Positions 5,824-6,279 of a stretch of DNA of 6,279 nucleotides are shown here, piece after piece. The stretch covers positions 1 through 6,279 of the forward strand of contig JAHKZS010000030.1 in assembly GCA_020626545.1 (NCBI GenBank), read 5' to 3'. The stretch's first letter is position 1, and the number at the start of each line of letters is the position of its first letter. Both the position numbers and the translations under genes were made by a program. The notes under the pieces are model-generated. The model was not told the origin of the DNA, did no database searches, and worked only from the letters and a program-made list of their open reading frames with translations. Origin of the DNA: a bacterium. GTDB taxonomy: Bacteria; Bacillota; Clostridia; Oscillospirales; Acutalibacteraceae.

Positions 5824-5864
5824 CTTGGAACACTTCTACTATATAAAAATTCCAAAAACGGCGG
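5820..5864 (+). promoter_or_regulatory. Long bulged stem-loop competing with the upstream palindrome
   Basis: CCGCCTTGGAA (5820-5830) pairs with TTCCAA (5850-5855) and GGCGG (5860-5864), giving 11 bp with an AAAC bulge on the 3' side and a 19-nt loop. Its 5' end uses bases 5820-5823, which are also needed for the outer stem of the 5775-5823 palindrome, so the two folds exclude each other. Confidence 0.45.
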
Positions 5865-5880
5865 TCAATAACTCAGGGAA

Positions 5881-5908
5881 AAACTCACCCGTGTAAAAAT
5901 TTGAGTTT
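5881..5908 (+). repeat. Stem-loop copy A with CGTGTAAAAAT loop core
   Basis: AAACTCA (5881-5887) and TGAGTTT (5902-5908) form a perfect 7-bp stem around a 14-nt loop, CCCGTGTAAAAATT. Copy B at 5945-5972 has the same stem length, loop length and loop core. The loop GTAAA can also pair with the TTTAC that follows (5906-5910), giving an alternative fold. Confidence 0.65.
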
Positions 5909-5915
5909 ACAATAT

Positions 5916-5941
5916 GCGGATTAAGCAAGCGCTCCGCCTCG
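5916..5941 (+). repeat. 26-bp perfect direct repeat, copy 2
   Basis: Exact copy of 5775-5800. It is followed after three bases by stem-loop copy B, whereas about 80 bp separate repeat copy 1 from stem-loop copy A. A repeat-plus-hairpin module may have duplicated, with later insertion in the first unit or deletion in the second. Confidence 0.9.
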
Positions 5942-5944
5942 CCG

Positions 5945-5972
5945 ACTCTCAGGCGTGTAAAAATATGAGAGT
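5945..5972 (+). repeat. Stem-loop copy B with CGTGTAAAAAT loop core and covarying stem
   Basis: ACTCTCA (5945-5951) and TGAGAGT (5966-5972) form a perfect 7-bp stem around the 14-nt loop GGCGTGTAAAAATA. Compared with copy A, stem pairs 2 and 3 change from A-T, A-T to C-G, T-A with both sides altered, so pairing is preserved while sequence is not. TTTAC follows here too (5974-5978). Confidence 0.65.
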
Positions 5973-6078
5973 ATTTACCGCTTATCACTTAAAACTATAT
6001 TTTGGGCTGGAAGAGCGTTCAGTTTAAAACACAAAACAAATTAACAGATATAGGTTTAAGCTTTATTTAAATACATAT

Positions 6079-6160
6079 GCGGATATGGCGGAATTGGCAG
6101 ACGCGTACGGTTCAGGTCACACCACATCGGTGAACTTGCAAATCCGTCTTTATATCCTGC
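6079..6160 (+). pseudogene. Broken tRNA-Leu copy: intact 5' half, unrelated 3' half
   Basis: Bases 6077-6105 are identical to the start of the intact tRNA-Leu 106 bp downstream (6183-6211), covering the acceptor 5' strand GCGGATA and the D arm. After three differing bases (TAC versus CAT), GGTTCAGGTC is again identical and carries anticodon CAG. Right after the anticodon loop, homology stops: the 3' anticodon strand should be CCGTA but reads CACAC, no normal variable or T arm follows, and the 3' acceptor strand is represented at best by TATATCCTGC (6151-6160). It cannot fold as a tRNA. The TACGG stem differs from the intact gene, so it probably descends from a separate tRNA-Leu gene. The 3' boundary is approximate. 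Confidence 0.75.
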
Positions 6161-6184
6161 AAAACTCACAACAATTTCATAAAT

Positions 6185-6271
6185 GCGGATATGGCGGAAT
6201 TGGCAGACGCGCATGGTTCAGGTCCATGTGAAAGCAATTTCATGCAGGTTCAAGTCCTGTTATCCGCACCA
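6185..6271 (+). tRNA. tRNA-Leu (anticodon CAG)
   Basis: An 87-nt class II tRNA. Acceptor arms GCGGATA (6185-6191) and TATCCGC (6261-6267) pair fully. The D stem is GCG/CGC around GAATTGGCAGA. The anticodon stem CATGG/CCATG (6212-6216, 6224-6228) carries the loop TTCAGGT with anticodon CAG at 6219-6221, which reads CUG. The long variable arm TGAAA GCAA TTTCA is diagnostic of the class II fold. The T arm is GCAGG TTCAAGT CCTGT with one terminal G-U pair, followed by discriminator A and an encoded CCA (6269-6271). The downstream bases are A-rich and the window ends before any terminator or further tRNA can be seen. Confidence 0.96.
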
Positions 6272-6279
6272 AAAAAAGC

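Larger units (their letters stand above)
5690..6078. other. Repeat-rich intergenic region without a convincing protein gene
   Basis: About 390 bp between the LicD gene and the tRNA copies. It contains a small hairpin (ATCTT CGC AAGAT, 5710-5722, no T-run), a strong promoter inside an inverted repeat, a 26-bp direct repeat pair, a GC-rich palindrome, and two related hairpins, each listed separately. The part from about 5980 to 6078 is AT-rich and plain; TTAACA at 6041-6046 followed after 17 bp by TATTTA is at best a weak promoter for the tRNA copies. The only ATG frame of note (5914-6027, 37 codons) starts next to the repeat and lacks a ribosome binding site. A structured RNA or a small repeat element explains the region better than a gene. 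Confidence 0.6.

Noticed and set aside
5775..5941. CRISPR array from the 26-bp repeat
   Set aside because: There are only two copies with a 115-bp gap, no regular spacers and no cas genes.
5914..6027. 37-codon plus-strand frame starting with MRIKQALRLADSQ
   Set aside because: No Shine-Dalgarno sequence precedes the ATG. The first codons come from the 26-bp repeat and the next ones from a conserved hairpin, so the frame is probably incidental.
6079..6160. Functional tRNA-Leu, possibly with an intron or unusual variable arm
   Set aside because: No 3' anticodon strand, T arm or fully matching acceptor 3' strand can be found. The 26-nt stretch after the anticodon loop shows no group I intron features.

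Overview
The window looks like a chromosomal segment from a low-to-mid GC Gram-positive gut anaerobe, most likely a Ruminococcus or close Oscillospirales relative (the R. bromii type is a good candidate). The grounds are a secreted starch-degrading enzyme tail with a type I dockerin, Thr/Pro/Glu/Ala linkers and a CBM26-like starch-binding module; strong AGGAG-type ribosome binding sites; consensus sigma-A promoters; and a tRNA gene with its CCA encoded. The species assignment is inference.

Layout on the + strand. (1) Positions 2-760 hold the 3' end of an extracellular alpha-amylase-like gene, closed by a hairpin-plus-T-run terminator at 783-819. (2) A sigma-A promoter follows at once (823-850) and starts a four-gene operon: an ABC-2 polysaccharide-export permease (896-1726, Wzm/TagG type), its ATPase (1751-2740, Wzt/TagH type with a C-terminal coiled coil), a degenerate SDR-fold protein (2794-3804), and a two-domain protein with a second degenerate SDR domain fused to a LicD-type phosphotransferase domain (3815-5689). 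(3) Positions 5690-6078 contain no convincing protein gene but are dense in structure: an extended -10 promoter embedded in a 10-bp inverted repeat, a 26-bp perfect direct repeat, a GC-rich palindrome, and two hairpins with the same loop core but covarying stems. (4) The window ends with a broken tRNA-Leu copy (5' half intact, 3' half lost) at about 6079-6160 and an intact tRNA-Leu(CAG) at 6185-6271.

How the genes may work together: the permease and ATPase would move an undecaprenyl-linked glycan or teichoic-acid-like polymer across the membrane. The LicD domain would add a phospho-alcohol substituent such as phosphocholine or a polyol phosphate. Both SDR folds align with the extended-SDR epimerases commonly seen beside LicD proteins, yet both lack the catalytic Tyr/Lys pair and most of the NAD-binding glycines, while the LicD catalytic motif is intact. 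The most interesting reading is that the SDR folds became non-catalytic scaffold or sensor partners of LicD. The second most interesting region is the promoter-driven, repeat-rich stretch upstream of the tRNAs, which may encode an undescribed structured RNA or be a small repeat element. No glycosyltransferase, cohesin, integrase or transposase gene is visible.
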